A DNA stretch of 64,000 nt from Acetobacter orientalis (GTDB lineage: Bacteria > Pseudomonadota > Alphaproteobacteria > Acetobacterales > Acetobacteraceae), in assembly GCF_000963965.1 (NCBI RefSeq), contig NZ_BAMX01000010.1, positions 1-64,000 on the forward strand, written 5' to 3'. Made by a program: the position numbers and the translations under genes. This document shows positions 9,029 through 18,021 of the stretch, piece by piece (position 1 is the first letter of the stretch; every line of letters begins with the position of its first letter). The notes below the pieces were generated by a model. That model did not search any database, had not been told where the DNA came from, and was given only the letters and a program-made list of their open reading frames with translations.

Positions 9029-9679
9029 ATGCGCAGTGTGCTTACCCCCCCAAAGACCACGCTAAAAATAAAAGCACCGCGCCGCAAACAGTCAGAACGG
9101 AGTGCGCAAACACAGCGCCGTGTTGTGCAGGCGGCTGCGTGTTTACTACAAAGCCAAGGCTATGCAGCCACTACCGTGCAAGGCATTGCCCGCCATGCGG
9201 GCGTTAGCCTTGGTGCCATGCAGCACCATTTTCCGACCAAGGCGCAGGTTATGGCCGCCGTTTTACGGCATTACGCCCTAAAGCGCGTTAGACTGTACCG
9301 GCATGCTTTACAGCACACCACCACCTCCCCCCAAAAAATTGACGCGCTCTTTAAAGCCCTGTGGACATTACTGTGCCAAGGGCCAGAATTTATGGCCACT
9401 GTTGAAATAGAATTAGCCCGCCGCAGCGATACAGAGCTGGCCGCAGCCACCGCCCCTGTGCTGGCACGTATTGATACCTTCATGAACCGGTGGCTGGCCG
9501 CCCAAATTGCCGACATTACGCCAGACAAATTTATGCCCCTGCGCGTGCTCACCAACACCATGCTGCGCGGCCTAGCTGTTGAATTTGCCCGCGGCACAGA
9601 CAAACATAGTCTTGAGCAAGCCTATGCCATGTGGGTATCTTTATTGCGGGTAGAATATATTAAAGCCTTGAACACTTAA
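9029..9679 (+). CDS. TetR/AcrR-family transcriptional regulator
   Basis: The N-terminal helix-turn-helix region (TTVQGIARHAGVSLGAMQHHFPTKAQVMAAVL, here described in part) is typical of TetR proteins, with the Y/H-F-x-T-K recognition helix end intact. A basic leader of about 25 residues precedes it. The C-terminal ligand domain is not assignable. The frame extends upstream to 8960, overlapping the lipoprotein gene; ATG at 9029 is a reasonable start, but no strong ribosome site supports it. It lies directly after the mla genes and before mscS, so it may regulate one of them (inference). Confidence 0.82.
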   Translation: MRSVLTPPKTTLKIKAPRRKQSERSAQTQRRVVQAAACLLQSQGYAATTVQGIARHAGVSLGAMQHHFPTKAQVMAAVLRHYALKRVRLYRHALQHTTTSPQKIDALFKALWTLLCQGPEFMATVEIELARRSDTELAAATAPVLARIDTFMNRWLAAQIADITPDKFMPLRVLTNTMLRGLAVEFARGTDKHSLEQAYAMWVSLLRVEYIKALNT

Positions 9680-9835
9680 GCAAAACCTGCGCCGTATTTT
9701 ACCGCTTAACACACTGCTTTTGCTAGAATTTAGCGTAAAGTAAAAACGGTTTTTGCAACGCTTACAGGCAACCCCTTTGTTTGCTTAAACGTTTTAGCAC
9801 CATGTTGTTTTTTATTGCGTAAAGAGAAAAAAATT

Positions 9836-12286
9836 ATGGGCCTTAAGCTGTGGCGTAGTGTGTGTTGTGTTTGGATAGCAGCCTTTTTGGGGCTTTTTGC
9901 CCCCCTGCCCTTTTATACGGCACCAAGTTTTGCAGCCCCCAGCACGGCACCACAGCCCGCCCCAATAGCCCCAACAGAGCAACAAACTGCCCCTCTTATT
10001 TCTGATATTTCCATTATTGCGTCTGATGAAACGCTCGATAAAATTGGTTCAGAAATTCATAGCGTTTACCAAGATAGTTTAAAAAACTATACAAAAGGAG
10101 AAAACGCGGCTGTTTATGCAGCTCTCCTTAAACGGGCCAGCACTCTTTCTACCCGTGTTGACGCCTTGATGAGCAAAATTAAACCCTACGAGTCTGTTTA
10201 CCAAAATTTTCTGGATATTTTGGGTAAAGCACCGGGTAAGGACGATACCGCAGAACCTGCCTCCATTACCGCGCAGCGCAAAGCGCTAAGCGCCAAACAA
10301 CGCGATATTTCAAACCGCTTAACGCGTTTAAAACTCTACCAGCTTGAAGCCCAACAACTGGTTGATGAACTACGCCAACACGGCACAGCCATTCAGCAAG
10401 CAACGCTTACACAGCGCTTTCCCACCCCTGTTGGGTTTAATTTTTGGAGCCAGATCACCAGCACCTCTGCCGATGATAAAGGCCGCCTTAACGCCTTAGC
10501 ACAAGAAACCGGCGCCGTGCTCATTCAAGCCTTTAAAGGCTACCATGCGCTTATTTCCCTCGGCGGGTTGTTGCTTTCAGCACTTTTGCTTTTTGCGTAT
10601 TTCCGGTGCCACCAACCTGTCCGGTTTTTAGTGGCCCGGTTTTTACCAACGGGCCGCGTACGCCCTATTGCAGCCACCGTTATTTGTGCTGTTTTAAGTG
10701 TTATTGCGTGGGCTCTCGCATTTTATAGTGCGTGGGGTGCCCTGACCCTTAACAACCCAGCATTGGGCGATGACCTAGACACGCTGGCTACCATGGTTGC
10801 CGCACAGGTGCCGCTCTGTGGGTTTGTTATTGAGCTGGGCAGAAGCCTCTTGTCACGCAAGGCAGAATGGCGCGTGTTTAACATGCCAGACAGCCTTGCC
10901 CGTAATTTGCGCCTTTTTCCTACATGGTTTGCTGTAGCACTCATTATTCGTGGGGTATTGCGCTATGTTGATACAAAAAGCGGCATGAGCATTTTACCCG
11001 TACAATTATGTGACGGGCTTTATACATTAGCTGTTAGCCCCCTTTTATTTGCCATACCCCGCCAGCTACGCCTTTCAGCAGAAGAAGGCGATGAAAAACA
11101 CGCAACCGTTGCGCCTTTCTTACGCACATTGGCCATGACAGTGGCCATTGTGTGCTGGGTTGCGGTGTTCTTGGGGTATATTCCCTTTGCCTATACCGTT
11201 ATTTCCTGGATTTCGGTTATGGCCATTACCATGACAGGGCTTTTATTAATTGCCCTTTTGGCAACGGCTTTAGGTAGCAGTGTTTTTCCCTCTCATGGGC
11301 CTATGGGGCAACGGCTTGTTACACTAGGCCTGCCCATGCGGCTGGTTGACCAAGCCAGTGTGGTTATTCCCGGCCTTATCAGTGTGTTTTTGCTTGTCTT
11401 GGCATTTTCTGTTGCCACCGCCGGAGCAGACTTTGACCCAGCACAGGTTGGCAGCCGTATTCTCTCTGTTTTTAGGGGGCAAAGCACTAGTGCCTCTCAA
11501 GATAGTTTTAATATCTCGCTCGATGCCATAGTTCTGTGTGCACTCCTACCTATTGGGGGGCACTATGCCATTAAGTTTATAAAAACGTGGTTTCTACAAC
11601 GTTTTTTCCCGACGACCCGGCTCGATATTGGGGCTCAAACCTCTATCCTTAACATTATCACCTACTCAGCATGGATTTTAATTGGGTTGAGCATGGCCTC
11701 TGCCCTTGGCGTTACCATGAAGAGCATGACATGGGTTGTGAGCGCCCTGTCTGTGGGTATTGGTTTTGGTTTACAATCCATTGTGCAAAACTTTGTCTCG
11801 GGCATTATTCTTATGGCCGAGCGCCCCGTTTCAATTGGTGATGTGGTTGATATTGCTGGTGCCCATGGCGAGGTAGCCCGCATAAGCGTGCGCTCAACCA
11901 ACATAAAGCTGGCCGATGGCTCCACCATGATTGTGCCAAACTCTCAATTCATTACCTCAGCCGTACGCAATGCAACCCGGGCCGAAAAACCCGGTGTGTT
12001 TACAACTGTTTTGCAACTTCCTTTTTCGTCAGATATTCCAAAAGCCATGCAGGTTATGGTTGAGACCTTAGCCGCAAGCAAAAATGTTGACCCGCAGCTT
12101 GCGCCAACCGCCAGTATTTCAGCCATTACAGATGGCTCAGCCCTCCTTACTGGCACAGCCAAAGCACTTACCGGGTTTGATACAGCAAAAGTGCGCTCTC
12201 AGGCTCTATTTGACCTGTGGCAAGCTTTTCAGGAGCATAATATTCCTATTACTGTGCCCAATAACCTTGCCCCACCAACAGCCTGA
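9836..12286 (+). CDS. DUF3772/MscS-family mechanosensitive channel
   Basis: This is a large inner-membrane protein of 816 residues with a signal peptide ending near TAPSFAAPS. An alpha-helical periplasmic region (about 50-200) resembles DUF3772, including LGKAPGKDD followed by an AQRKAL helix. Ten or so membrane segments follow, and the MscS core sits near 600-760 (GIGFGLQSIVQNFVSG, ERPVSIGD, VPNSQF). MscS channels open under membrane tension and release solutes during osmotic downshock. A TTG seven codons earlier is less likely than this ATG, which has a purine-rich site. A strong terminator follows. Confidence 0.9.
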   Translation: MGLKLWRSVCCVWIAAFLGLFAPLPFYTAPSFAAPSTAPQPAPIAPTEQQTAPLISDISIIASDETLDKIGSEIHSVYQDSLKNYTKGENAAVYAALLKRASTLSTRVDALMSKIKPYESVYQNFLDILGKAPGKDDTAEPASITAQRKALSAKQRDISNRLTRLKLYQLEAQQLVDELRQHGTAIQQATLTQRFPTPVGFNFWSQITSTSADDKGRLNALAQETGAVLIQAFKGYHALISLGGLLLSALLLFAYFRCHQPVRFLVARFLPTGRVRPIAATVICAVLSVIAWALAFYSAWGALTLNNPALGDDLDTLATMVAAQVPLCGFVIELGRSLLSRKAEWRVFNMPDSLARNLRLFPTWFAVALIIRGVLRYVDTKSGMSILPVQLCDGLYTLAVSPLLFAIPRQLRLSAEEGDEKHATVAPFLRTLAMTVAIVCWVAVFLGYIPFAYTVISWISVMAITMTGLLLIALLATALGSSVFPSHGPMGQRLVTLGLPMRLVDQASVVIPGLISVFLLVLAFSVATAGADFDPAQVGSRILSVFRGQSTSASQDSFNISLDAIVLCALLPIGGHYAIKFIKTWFLQRFFPTTRLDIGAQTSILNIITYSAWILIGLSMASALGVTMKSMTWVVSALSVGIGFGLQSIVQNFVSGIILMAERPVSIGDVVDIAGAHGEVARISVRSTNIKLADGSTMIVPNSQFITSAVRNATRAEKPGVFTTVLQLPFSSDIPKAMQVMVETLAASKNVDPQLAPTASISAITDGSALLTGTAKALTGFDTAKVRSQALFDLWQAFQEHNIPITVPNNLAPPTA

Positions 12287-12320
12287 ACCTACTGCGGCTT
12301 GCGCTAAACTCATAAAAAAA

Positions 12321-12347
12321 GCAGGGCTCTATTTGCCCTGCTTTTTT
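12321..12347. terminator. Bidirectional Rho-independent terminator
   Basis: GCAGGGC (12321-12327), loop TCTATTT, GCCCTGC (12335-12341) and TTTTTT. A run of A before the stem makes it usable in both directions. It lies between the convergent mscS and dnaB genes. Confidence 0.8.
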
Positions 12348-12476
12348 ATTTGTGGCCTTGTGTTGTGCTGTATCGCTACAGCACCAAAGCAAAAGGCACC
12401 TGTTGCACGTATTAACAAACCCACCAATGGCTTAGGTTTATTTTTAAAATTACACCCGCATTTCTATAGGCGCATT

Positions 12477-13991
12477 TTAGCGGGCATGCTCTTCATGGAT
12501 ATTATCCAGATCGGCAAAGCGTGTGAATTCACCTTCAAAGAACAGATGCACGGTGCCGGTTGGCCCGTGTCTCTGTTTTTCCAAAATGAGCTCTGCTTTG
12601 TTATGCACAAGGCTCATTTTACGCTGCCAGTCATCAAGGGCTGCACCGTATTTGTCCTGAGAATCAAAGGCTGTTTCTTTAGGCATACGCTGTTGCAGGT
12701 AATATTCATCGCGGTACACAAACATCACGGCGTCTGCGTCCTGCTCAATCGAGCCAGATTCACGCAAGTCTGACAGCATTGGCCGTTTATCTTCACGCGA
12801 TTCAACCTGACGTGAGAGCTGAGAAAGCGCAATAACCGGCACCTCCAACTCTTTTGCAATAGCTTTAAGGCCCTGTGTAATCATTGAAATTTCCAACACG
12901 CGGCTTTCTGGTTTTGTGCCAACCGAAGGGCGCATAAGCTGAAGATAGTCAACCACCACAAGGCTAAGCCCGCGCGTACGCTTTAACCGGCGACAGCGTG
13001 TACGCATGGCAGAAAGAGAAATAGCTGGCGTGTCATCAATAACCAACGGCAGGCGGGCAAGCTCTCGGCTTACGCGTACAAAGCGATCAAATTCTTTTTG
13101 CCCAATGTCGCCACGCCTAATACGCTCGCTCGATACTTCAGACTGTTCAGACAAAATACGTGCGGCCAACTGCTCGGCCGACATTTCGAGCGAGAAAATA
13201 GCAACAGAGCCATTAGGCTGCACATTTGGCCCGGCATCTTCTGCATCTTGCAATAAGGCCCGCGCGGCCGAGAACGCAATTTTGGTTGCAAGGGCAGTTT
13301 TACCCATAGCTGGACGGCCTGCCAGAATAAGAAGATCTGAGGGGTGTAAGCCACCCGTTTTTTTATCAAGGTCTCGTAGGCCAGAAGTCAGGCCAGACAC
13401 ATGGCCTTCGTTCTGGAAAGCTTTTTCAGCCGTGGCAATAGCGCTGGTTAAGGCCCGGTTAAAGTCAACAAACCCGCCATCTTGCCCTTTTTCTGTAGCA
13501 AGACGAAACAGGGCCTCCTCACCCGCTGCTATCTGGTCTGGGCCAGATAGGTCAGAGGTAGAGCCAAAGGCGTTGTTCACTACGCCTTCGCCAATATCAA
13601 TAAGCTGGCGGCGAATCCATGCATCATGAATGGCGCGGCCATAATCGCCAGCGTTGATAATACCCACCATAGAGGTAAGCAGCTTACCCAAATACGCCAT
13701 GCCGCCTACGTCAGACAGCACGCCAGAATTTTCCAGCTCTGCCCGCAGGGTTACGGGGTCTGCCAGTTGGCCGTTTTCAATACGGCGGGCAACGGCATCG
13801 TAAATGCGGCCATTGACCTGATTAGCAAAATGCGCACCGGTCAAAAAATCTGAAACGCGGTCATAAGCGCGGTTATTGGTTAGCAACGCGCCAAGCAGCG
13901 CCTGCTCTGCCTCAAGGTTGGACGGGGGCTGGCGTAGGGAAAGCGACAGGATGCTGTCGTCAGCCTGTGCTTTGGTATCTGTTTTGGTCAT
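12477..13991 (-). CDS. dnaB: Replicative DNA helicase DnaB
   Basis: DnaB is the hexameric 5'-3' helicase at the replication fork, loaded by DnaA/DnaC-type factors and bound to primase. About 504 residues: the N-terminal collar domain begins with PPSNLEAEQALLGALL, followed by the RecA-like motor with Walker A GRPAMGKTALA, the VVVDYLQLM Walker B region, and LSQLSRQVESREDKRP. No intein interrupts it. ATG at 13991 is chosen over an upstream GTG at 13997; neither has a strong ribosome site. gmk lies upstream on the same strand. Confidence 0.96.
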   Translation of the reverse strand: MTKTDTKAQADDSILSLSLRQPPSNLEAEQALLGALLTNNRAYDRVSDFLTGAHFANQVNGRIYDAVARRIENGQLADPVTLRAELENSGVLSDVGGMAYLGKLLTSMVGIINAGDYGRAIHDAWIRRQLIDIGEGVVNNAFGSTSDLSGPDQIAAGEEALFRLATEKGQDGGFVDFNRALTSAIATAEKAFQNEGHVSGLTSGLRDLDKKTGGLHPSDLLILAGRPAMGKTALATKIAFSAARALLQDAEDAGPNVQPNGSVAIFSLEMSAEQLAARILSEQSEVSSERIRRGDIGQKEFDRFVRVSRELARLPLVIDDTPAISLSAMRTRCRRLKRTRGLSLVVVDYLQLMRPSVGTKPESRVLEISMITQGLKAIAKELEVPVIALSQLSRQVESREDKRPMLSDLRESGSIEQDADAVMFVYRDEYYLQQRMPKETAFDSQDKYGAALDDWQRKMSLVHNKAELILEKQRHGPTGTVHLFFEGEFTRFADLDNIHEEHAR

Positions 13992-14111
13992 GCTCACAAA
14001 GCCAGTTTAACAGGTATGGGGGTGTGCGTCTGCAACGGGGTTATGGCCCTTGCAAGTTTTGCACAAACGCAGCCGGGGCAGAGTGATGCCCCTTCCGGGT
14101 ACGGGCCTAAA

Positions 14112-14762
14112 TTAGGCCCCAAATGTTGCAATAAATTCTGCCAGACCCGTTTGGCGGCGGGTTTTTAAACGGCCAGAGGTCAGCACGGCGCGGGCCTCAA
14201 AAATTGCGCGGTCTAGGTCTTTGTTCACCACGACATGGTCAAACTCATGCCAGTGCGAAATTTCATCGCGGGCGGCAGCCATACGGCGGGCAATTTCTTC
14301 AATATGGTCAGACGCGCGGGAATGCAGGCGGCGCTCAAGCTCTGCCAAAGAAGGGGGCAGCACAAATAAGCTCACCACATCATCAGGTAAGGCTGCGCGT
14401 ATTTGCTGGTGGCCCTGCCAGTCTATGTCAAACACCATATCGTGCCCGGCTTCCAGCGCGGCCTCAACCGGGGCGCGGGGGGTGCCGTAACCACGGCCAA
14501 ATACAGTAGCCCACTCCAGCAATTCGCCACTGCTGGCCATGTATTCAAACTGCTCCATTGTACGAAAATGGTAATGCACGCCGTCTTTCTCACCGGGGCG
14601 GGGCTGGCGTGTGGTCACAGAAACAGAATGTTGCAACTGCGGCTCTGACGCGCGCAGAGCATTAGCAATGGTAGACTTACCCGCGCCAGAAGGGGCCGAA
14701 ATAACAAAGCACACCCCGCGCCGCCTAAGACCTGCTCCGGTGTGTTGTGTGTTGTGCGCCAT
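14112..14762 (-). CDS. gmk: Guanylate kinase
   Basis: Gmk phosphorylates GMP to GDP using ATP. The P-loop ISAPSGAGKST is followed by the GMP-binding RQPRPGEKDGVHYHF segment and FDIDWQGHQQIR. About 216 residues from the ATG at 14762; the frame is open to 14807 but the extension is not conserved in the family. It lies between dnaB downstream and a divergent SDR gene. It supplies nucleotide precursors and, indirectly, the GTP used by the (p)ppGpp synthetase encoded elsewhere in the window. Confidence 0.95.
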   Translation of the reverse strand: MAHNTQHTGAGLRRRGVCFVISAPSGAGKSTIANALRASEPQLQHSVSVTTRQPRPGEKDGVHYHFRTMEQFEYMASSGELLEWATVFGRGYGTPRAPVEAALEAGHDMVFDIDWQGHQQIRAALPDDVVSLFVLPPSLAELERRLHSRASDHIEEIARRMAAARDEISHWHEFDHVVVNKDLDRAIFEARAVLTSGRLKTRRQTGLAEFIATFGA

Positions 14763-14895
14763 GCCGTATCCCGTTTTTGCCGTGTATAAGTTCTTACCGC
14801 CTAGCACGCGGTGTGCCCCTGCTTAGCGCAAAAATCACATCAGGTCTGCCCCACAGCGTGCAGCCCTTTATGCTCTCTCGCGTTAAAGCCCCACC

Positions 14896-15714
14896 ATGAA
14901 ACATGATATCGTACTTATTACAGGCGCTTCTTCTGGTTTGGGGCGCTCTCTGGCCCTTACATTAGCCCGCCCCGGCCGTACTTTGCACCTTGGCGGGCGC
15001 AACCAAGACCGCCTGCATGCTGTCGCCCAACACTGCATTTCACGCGGGGCTGCGGTTGATGTAGCCGCCCACGATGTTGCAGACCGCACGGCAATGGCCC
15101 ACTGGGTAAAAAGTACCGGCACACTGGATATGGTCTTAGCCTGTGCTGGCATAACAGGGGGTACTCGTGCCCCCACCACACCAGACAGCCCCCCTTACGA
15201 ACCAGACGCCCAAGTGTACCGCTTTTTTCAAACCAACTTAGAGGGCGTTTTAAACATCGTTTTACCAGCCCTTGAGGTTATGCGCAGCCAGCCCCGTGGG
15301 GCCGATGGTATGCGGGGGCGTATTTGTGCCATTTCATCTGTTGCAGGGCTGGTCTCTTACCCTGGCACACCGTCTTACGGGGCGGCCAAAGCGGCAGTTG
15401 ACCGGTTTATGGTGGCTACGGGCGGCAACACCAAAAAAGCTGGTATTTTGCTGTCTTCTGTGGTGTGCGGGTTTTTAAATACCCCCATGACCGCCAAAAA
15501 CCGCTTTCCCATGCCGGGCATGACCGATGTTGATAACGCAAGCCGCCGCATTTTACGTGGCTTAAAGCGTAATGAGCGGCGTATTGTGTTTCCGTTATGG
15601 CTTGCCGCGGGGTCTCGGTTTATGGATCTTTTACCCATTAAACTGGCTGAAGCGTATTACACCCACCAACCCACCGGAGCCGCAGGCAGCATGCCAGAGC
15701 CTGACCTGTCTTAA
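14896..15714 (+). CDS. SDR-family NAD(P)-dependent oxidoreductase
   Basis: A 272-residue Rossmann-fold dehydrogenase with the cofactor motif TGASSGLG near residue 11, a central ACAG in place of NNAG, catalytic serine in SSVAG, and the YGAAK active-site motif (SYGAAKAAVDRF). The C-terminal part, with a hydrophobic patch near PLWLAAGSRFMDLLP, suggests membrane association seen in sphingolipid- or polysaccharide-linked SDRs. The substrate is unknown. The NCS1 permease gene follows by 38 bases on the same strand. Confidence 0.85.
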   Translation: MKHDIVLITGASSGLGRSLALTLARPGRTLHLGGRNQDRLHAVAQHCISRGAAVDVAAHDVADRTAMAHWVKSTGTLDMVLACAGITGGTRAPTTPDSPPYEPDAQVYRFFQTNLEGVLNIVLPALEVMRSQPRGADGMRGRICAISSVAGLVSYPGTPSYGAAKAAVDRFMVATGGNTKKAGILLSSVVCGFLNTPMTAKNRFPMPGMTDVDNASRRILRGLKRNERRIVFPLWLAAGSRFMDLLPIKLAEAYYTHQPTGAAGSMPEPDLS

Positions 15715-15752
15715 CCTGCCCCACCCGCCACAAGTAAAGGAACGCCCCTGGC

Positions 15753-17111
15753 ATGAGCCACCCCCCTTCCCCCGCGACCACAAAACCCGCTGGCCGCCTG
15801 ATGGAAGAACTCTCTAGCGCCTCTGTACGCGAGCCCGTGCCCGATGCCCTCAAAACCATGCGGCTAGACCGGGTATTCTGGAGCCATTTTTCTCCCAACC
15901 TTGGCCCCGGTGGCTGGGTTACTGGGGCGTTACTTATAAGCATGGGGCTAGATTTTAGAACGGGCGTGCTGGCAGTATTGGTAGGCAATCTTATTGGGGC
16001 TTTACCTGTTGCCTTTGCCGCAGCCATTGGGCCTGCCACCGGCCTTACACAAATGGAGGCATCGCGCCGGGCGTTAGGCCGCCTAGGTGTACGCCCTCCG
16101 GCTTTTTTAAACTGGGTTTACTGCGTAGGGTGGGACGCCGTTAATAACGTACCAGCCGCCACCGCCCTTGTAGCCCTGCTGCTTATGGCGGGCGTTAGCA
16201 CACCATTTTGGCTGGCCCTTGGGGTTTTGGCCTGCCTACAAATGGTGGCCTCTATTTATGGCCACCATGTTGTGCAGCTTTTACAAAAATATTTGGGCGG
16301 GCTGTTGTTAGTCACCTTCCTGCTTATGGGCGTTATTCTCGCTTTTCAGGGGGTTACGCCTGTGCACACGCACCACCCCGTAAGCTGGCAGACCTTTTTG
16401 CTGGCTACTGGGGTGTTGGTGAGCTTTAACCTCTCATGGGCCTCATATTCTTCAGACTACACGCGCTACCTGCCTGCCAACACCAGCCCAACCAAGGTTG
16501 TGGGGCTGGCTCTAGCTGGGCTGCTTGGCTCGGCCATTCCGTTTCAAATTTTGGGGTTACTGACGGCAGTCAGTGTTGCAGAGCCGTCACCCACGGCGGT
16601 TATTGCCTCTTTGCAAAACGCTATGGGGCCAGTGGGGGCTGTAGCATTAGCGGCTATTGCGCTGTCATCTATTACTGGCAATGCGTTTAACGACAACACT
16701 GCCAGCTACAGCCTTATTTCAGCCGGGCTTAACGTACCCCGCATTGCTGCTGCCATTTTAACTGCAAGCCTTGGCTATGTGCTGGCCGGGGCCGGGGCCG
16801 GGCGCTACACCACACTTTATACAGACTATCTAATGGTAACCATGTACTGGATTGCCCCATGGGTGGGTATTGTACTGGCAGACTGGTATTGCGGAGACCA
16901 TAAAGTGCACGCCGCCCCTCCGGGCTGGACATACGGGGCAACCATTTTTGCCGTAACCTCTGTGCTAACAATTGCCCTATTTTCTACCAGCTCAGTTTAT
17001 ACCGGCCCCGTGGCCCGTTGGTTAAACGGGGCCGATATTGGCTATTACGTAGGCTTTTTGGTGGCTGCTGGCTGGTACGTGCTGGGCATGCGTACACGGG
17101 CCAGTTCATAA
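15753..17111 (+). CDS. NCS1-family nucleobase/cytosine-type permease
   Basis: A 452-residue inner-membrane transporter with about 12 hydrophobic segments. The N-terminal cytosolic tail is followed by FWSHFSPNLGPGGWVTGAL, and the conserved WDAVNNV, SWASYSSDYTRYLP and GNAFNDN segments place it with the CodB/purine-cytosine permeases. Substrates in the family include cytosine, purines, allantoin, hydantoins and thiamine precursors; the sequence alone does not decide. Its last 67 bases overlap the 3' end of rlmB on the opposite strand. Confidence 0.87.
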   Translation: MSHPPSPATTKPAGRLMEELSSASVREPVPDALKTMRLDRVFWSHFSPNLGPGGWVTGALLISMGLDFRTGVLAVLVGNLIGALPVAFAAAIGPATGLTQMEASRRALGRLGVRPPAFLNWVYCVGWDAVNNVPAATALVALLLMAGVSTPFWLALGVLACLQMVASIYGHHVVQLLQKYLGGLLLVTFLLMGVILAFQGVTPVHTHHPVSWQTFLLATGVLVSFNLSWASYSSDYTRYLPANTSPTKVVGLALAGLLGSAIPFQILGLLTAVSVAEPSPTAVIASLQNAMGPVGAVALAAIALSSITGNAFNDNTASYSLISAGLNVPRIAAAILTASLGYVLAGAGAGRYTTLYTDYLMVTMYWIAPWVGIVLADWYCGDHKVHAAPPGWTYGATIFAVTSVLTIALFSTSSVYTGPVARWLNGADIGYYVGFLVAAGWYVLGMRTRASS

Positions 17112-17884
17112 AGCCCAACGGCTGCGGCAACAGACACGTTCAGGCTTTCCATATCTCCGGGCATGTAAAGTCCGGCCACTTCATCACAACTTTCACGGGT
17201 AAGGCGGCGCAGGCCTTTGCCTTCTGCCCCTAACACCAAGGCGACACGGCGGCCTTCAAAAGAGGGGCCGTTCAGCAGGCCACCCCCCGCATCTAGCCCT
17301 ACTGTCCAGCACCCACCTTTTTGCAGGGCCTCAATAGCGCGAGACAAATTAACCTCTCGCACCATTGGCACAGTTTCCAGTGCGCCAGAGGCCGCTTTGG
17401 CTAATACGGCGGTTTCTTCTGGTGCGTTTCTGTCTTGCACCACAAGGCAGGCTGCGCCAAACGCTGCGGCAGAGCGCAAAATAGCCCCAATATTGCGTGG
17501 GTCTGTTACTTGGTCGAGCACCAGCACAGGGCCGGGGCGTTCTAATGCTTCTTCCAAAGACAAGTTGGGCAGTTGCTTAACGAGAGCTGCTACCCCTTGG
17601 TGCACTGCCTCTGGGCCGAGCAGGTCGTCCAGCTTGGCACGGGGGGCCTGCTCTGGCTCAATGCGCAAGTTGGCTCCTGCCTCTTGGGCGGCTGCAAACA
17701 CTGGGTGTTCAGCCTCTGTTACCAACAAACGCTGGAAAACACGGGCTGGGTTAGCCAGAGCTGCCGCTACGGCATGCGTACCAAACAGCCAGACACTGCC
17801 CACAGGTGCCCCCCCAGCATCACGCCCGGCAGAAGAGCCAGAACGTGGGCGGCGGGCGGGGCGGGCAGAACGGGGATTACGCAT
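17045..17884 (-). CDS. rlmB: 23S rRNA 2'-O-ribose methyltransferase RlmB (SpoU/TrmH family)
   Basis: A 279-residue SPOUT-fold methyltransferase expected to methylate G2251 of 23S rRNA. A basic N-terminal tail of about 25 residues (Arg/Ala/Gly rich) precedes the substrate-binding domain starting WLFGTHAVAAAL. Motifs 1-3 are present: DQVTDPRNIGAILRSAAAFG, LVLGAEGKGLRRL and PGDMESLNVSVAAAVGLYE. The stop lies inside the convergent NCS1 permease gene; the extra C-terminal 16 residues (VRMPSTYQPAATKKPT) come from the overlap and are not conserved in the family. Confidence 0.93.
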   Translation of the reverse strand: MRNPRSARPARRPRSGSSAGRDAGGAPVGSVWLFGTHAVAAALANPARVFQRLLVTEAEHPVFAAAQEAGANLRIEPEQAPRAKLDDLLGPEAVHQGVAALVKQLPNLSLEEALERPGPVLVLDQVTDPRNIGAILRSAAAFGAACLVVQDRNAPEETAVLAKAASGALETVPMVREVNLSRAIEALQKGGCWTVGLDAGGGLLNGPSFEGRRVALVLGAEGKGLRRLTRESCDEVAGLYMPGDMESLNVSVAAAVGLYELARVRMPSTYQPAATKKPT

Positions 17885-18021
17885 GGTAGCCTTACTACTT
17901 TCTTCTAAACGTGCCCCTTTCCCTACAGCATGTGCCAGGGGTGGAGCTATCCCCTTTTTGGGCTCCGCCCTCTGGGGCCGTATTTCAAGTCTTGCCTAAA
18001 GGTTCTGATATGCCCTGCCCC

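Noticed and set aside
12084-12773. 229-codon plus-strand frame spanning the mscS end, terminator and dnaB 3' end
   Set aside because: It reads through a strong terminator and overlaps two well-supported genes; the product looks like no known family.
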